A stretch of DNA of 64,000 nt. Origin: UBA11957 sp963603285. Lineage in GTDB: Bacteria; Bacillota; Clostridia; Lachnospirales; Lachnospiraceae. Location: the NCBI GenBank assembly GCA_963603285.1, contig CAVCMG010000005.1, forward strand, positions 40,027 to 104,026, given 5' to 3'. The notes beneath the pieces are model-generated. The model did no database searches, was not told the DNA's origin, and saw nothing but the letters and a program-made list of their open reading frames with translations. Both the position numbers and the translations under genes were made by a program. Positions within the stretch are counted from its first letter, which is position 1. Each line of letters opens with the position of its first letter. Shown here piece by piece: positions 62,828 to 64,000 of this stretch.

Positions 62828-63832
62828 ATGCAATATACTAAACTGGGTAACACAGATATTGAGATTTCAAAAGTATGTGTAGGCTGCATGAGTTTCGGAA
62901 AAGCCGGGACAATGCATGACTGGACACTGGATGAGCCGTCCACCGAAGCAGTTGTAAAGCATGCGCTGGATCTGGGTATCAATTTCTTTGATACGGCAAA
63001 TGGATATTCTGCGGGCACCAGTGAGGAGTATCTGGGAAGAGCACTGAAAAAGAACGTGGCCCGTGATAAGGTCGTGATCGCTTCCAAGGTGTATTTTAAT
63101 CCGGGCAGGCTTTCCCGGGAGGCTATTTTCCGGGAGATCGACGGCAGCTTAAAGCGTCTGGGAACGGATTATCTGGATCTGTATATTATCCACCGTTTCG
63201 ATTATGAAACACCGATCGAAGAAACGATGGAGGCACTGCATGATCTGGTGAAGACCGGAAAAGTCCGTGCTCTGGGCGCGTCGGCCATGTATGGCTACCA
63301 GTTTTACAATATGCAGCTTACTGCAAAGGAGCATGGCTGGACGCCATTTACAGCGATGGAAAACCATTATAACCTGCTGTATCGTGAGGATGAGAGAGCG
63401 CTGATCCCGATCTGTAAGCAGATGGGCGTATCCCTGATGCCGTACAGTCCGCTGGCTGCCGGACATCTGACCCGTGCCACATGGAATACCGATACATTGC
63501 GCAGCCATACCGACCGTGTGGCTATGGGCAAATACGACAATACAGAGAAACAGGATATGAAGATCGTAGAGCGCGTAGCAGAGCTGGCTGAAAAATATGG
63601 TGTAAAAATGCAGCAGATCGCTCTGACATGGCACTGGGCCAAAGGTGTGGCTTCGCCGATCGTGGGTGCAACAAAAGCTGCGTATCTTGACGATGCCGCA
63701 GGTGCACTGGATGTACAGTTGACACCGGAGGACATCGCTTATATCGAAGAACCCTATCTGCCGCACCGTATCGTTGGTGCGATCGACCATAATCCTGCAG
63801 AAGGTGTGATGCTGCTGGATGAGAAAAAATAG
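62828..63832 (+). CDS. Aldo/keto reductase
   Basis: 334 residues, (beta/alpha)8 NADPH-dependent oxidoreductase. The tetrad is visible: Asp and Tyr in NFFDTANGYS, Lys in VIASKVYF and His in YIIHRFD. MSFGKAG, LMPYSPLAAGHL, PIVGATKAAYL and the C-terminal LTPEDIAYIEEPYLPH are typical of the YajO/YdhF-like group. Substrate unknown. GGAGG precedes ATG. Confidence 0.93.
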   Translation: MQYTKLGNTDIEISKVCVGCMSFGKAGTMHDWTLDEPSTEAVVKHALDLGINFFDTANGYSAGTSEEYLGRALKKNVARDKVVIASKVYFNPGRLSREAIFREIDGSLKRLGTDYLDLYIIHRFDYETPIEETMEALHDLVKTGKVRALGASAMYGYQFYNMQLTAKEHGWTPFTAMENHYNLLYREDERALIPICKQMGVSLMPYSPLAAGHLTRATWNTDTLRSHTDRVAMGKYDNTEKQDMKIVERVAELAEKYGVKMQQIALTWHWAKGVASPIVGATKAAYLDDAAGALDVQLTPEDIAYIEEPYLPHRIVGAIDHNPAEGVMLLDEKK

Positions 63833-63842
63833 GTGAAATCTC

Positions 63843-63884
63843 ATAAAAGATACCGCAAGCATATTTTGCTACGGTATCTTTTAT
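63843..63884. terminator. Bidirectional terminator between AKR and nitroreductase genes
   Basis: ATAAAAGATACCG pairs with CGGTATCTTTTAT, T runs on both strands. Confidence 0.85.
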
Positions 63885-63906
63885 CAGGAGTTCATGCCTC
63901 TTGTCA

Positions 63907-64000
63907 TTATAAAACATAGTGTATCCGTTGCTTGCCAAAACGATTCTGCTGAGCATGAACTGCTTCCGGATAGCCGCATGGAATAATAGCGAAAGCATTC
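63907..64000 (-). CDS. Nitroreductase-family protein, C-terminal end only
   Basis: The last 30 or so codons on the minus strand, running off the right edge. They read AFAIIPCGYPEAVHAQQNRF, then GKQRIHYVL and TAA, the characteristic end of FMN-dependent nitroreductases (IIPCGYP...RF...RIHY). The rest lies outside the window, so cofactor residues cannot be judged. Confidence 0.65.
   Translation of the reverse strand, partial: NAFAIIPCGYPEAVHAQQNRFGKQRIHYVL

Noticed and set aside
63522..63998. 158-codon minus-strand ORF at the right edge
   Set aside because: It reads the wrong frame: the frame ending at 63907 gives a nitroreductase C-terminus, and this ORF runs on into the aldo/keto reductase gene.

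Overview
The window looks like a chromosomal segment of a spore-forming, gut-type clostridium, most likely Lachnospiraceae (Bacillota). This rests on SpoIVA, the uncharacterised DUF5717/DUF5716-like pair, MarR-linked heterodimeric ABC exporters, strong AGGAGG-type ribosome binding sites and SigA-like promoters. It contains no rRNA, tRNA, CRISPR array, transposase or phage genes that I can recognise. The species cannot be named from sequence alone.

Layout. 1-3482: a heterodimeric ABC exporter cut by the left edge. 3.6-8.3 kb: an SseB-like protein, then an overlapping LRR / VWA / MoxR-ATPase operon. 8.3-10.3 kb: coaBC and coaX (coenzyme A synthesis). 10.3-12.3 kb: a long foldback element and two minus-strand genes (a HEPN-motif membrane protein and a CobD/HisC-like aminotransferase). 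12.4-18.1 kb: a three-gene module of unknown function (1195-aa protein, Hsp70/actin-fold protein, TPR-like protein). 18.3-21.3 kb: purF and purB. 21.4-26.3 kb: allA-like gene, eno, a secreted muramidase whose GH25 domain appears circularly permuted, and an rRNA/tRNA methyltransferase. 26.3-31.9 kb: a second foldback element, a MarR regulator with an operator array, a heterodimeric ABC exporter and a nucleoside hydrolase. 32.2-33.6 kb: spoIVA behind a SigE-like promoter.

33.8-49.7 kb is a 16-gene anaerobic cobalamin operon in the order cbiD-cbiL-cbiF-cbiG-cbiH-cbiJET-cbiA-cobT-cobU-cobS-cobU'-cobC-cbiB-cobD-cbiP-cbiC. It covers ring contraction and methylation, amidation, aminopropanol attachment and lower-ligand assembly. 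Cobalt chelatase, precorrin-2 synthesis and the corrinoid adenosyltransferase are not in the window. The leader has a consensus promoter and no cobalamin riboswitch.

49.9-64 kb: a GH13 alpha-glucosidase, an ArsR regulator, azlCD, a LysR regulator, then an O-acetylhomoserine sulfhydrylase preceded by a 19-codon leader peptide with three consecutive Cys codons, and a DAACS-type symporter. These are followed by an SGNH esterase, a type-B DnaJ, a third foldback element, a MarR/MATE pair, ribosomal protein L25/Ctc, an aldo/keto reductase and the C-terminal end of a nitroreductase.

The most unusual feature is a set of three foldback elements (about 10.3, 26.3 and 59.6 kb). Each has 46-55 bp perfect or near-perfect inverted arms around a structured core. 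The first two share core motifs whose helices covary while their arms are unrelated in sequence. This is the best candidate for an undescribed element in the window.
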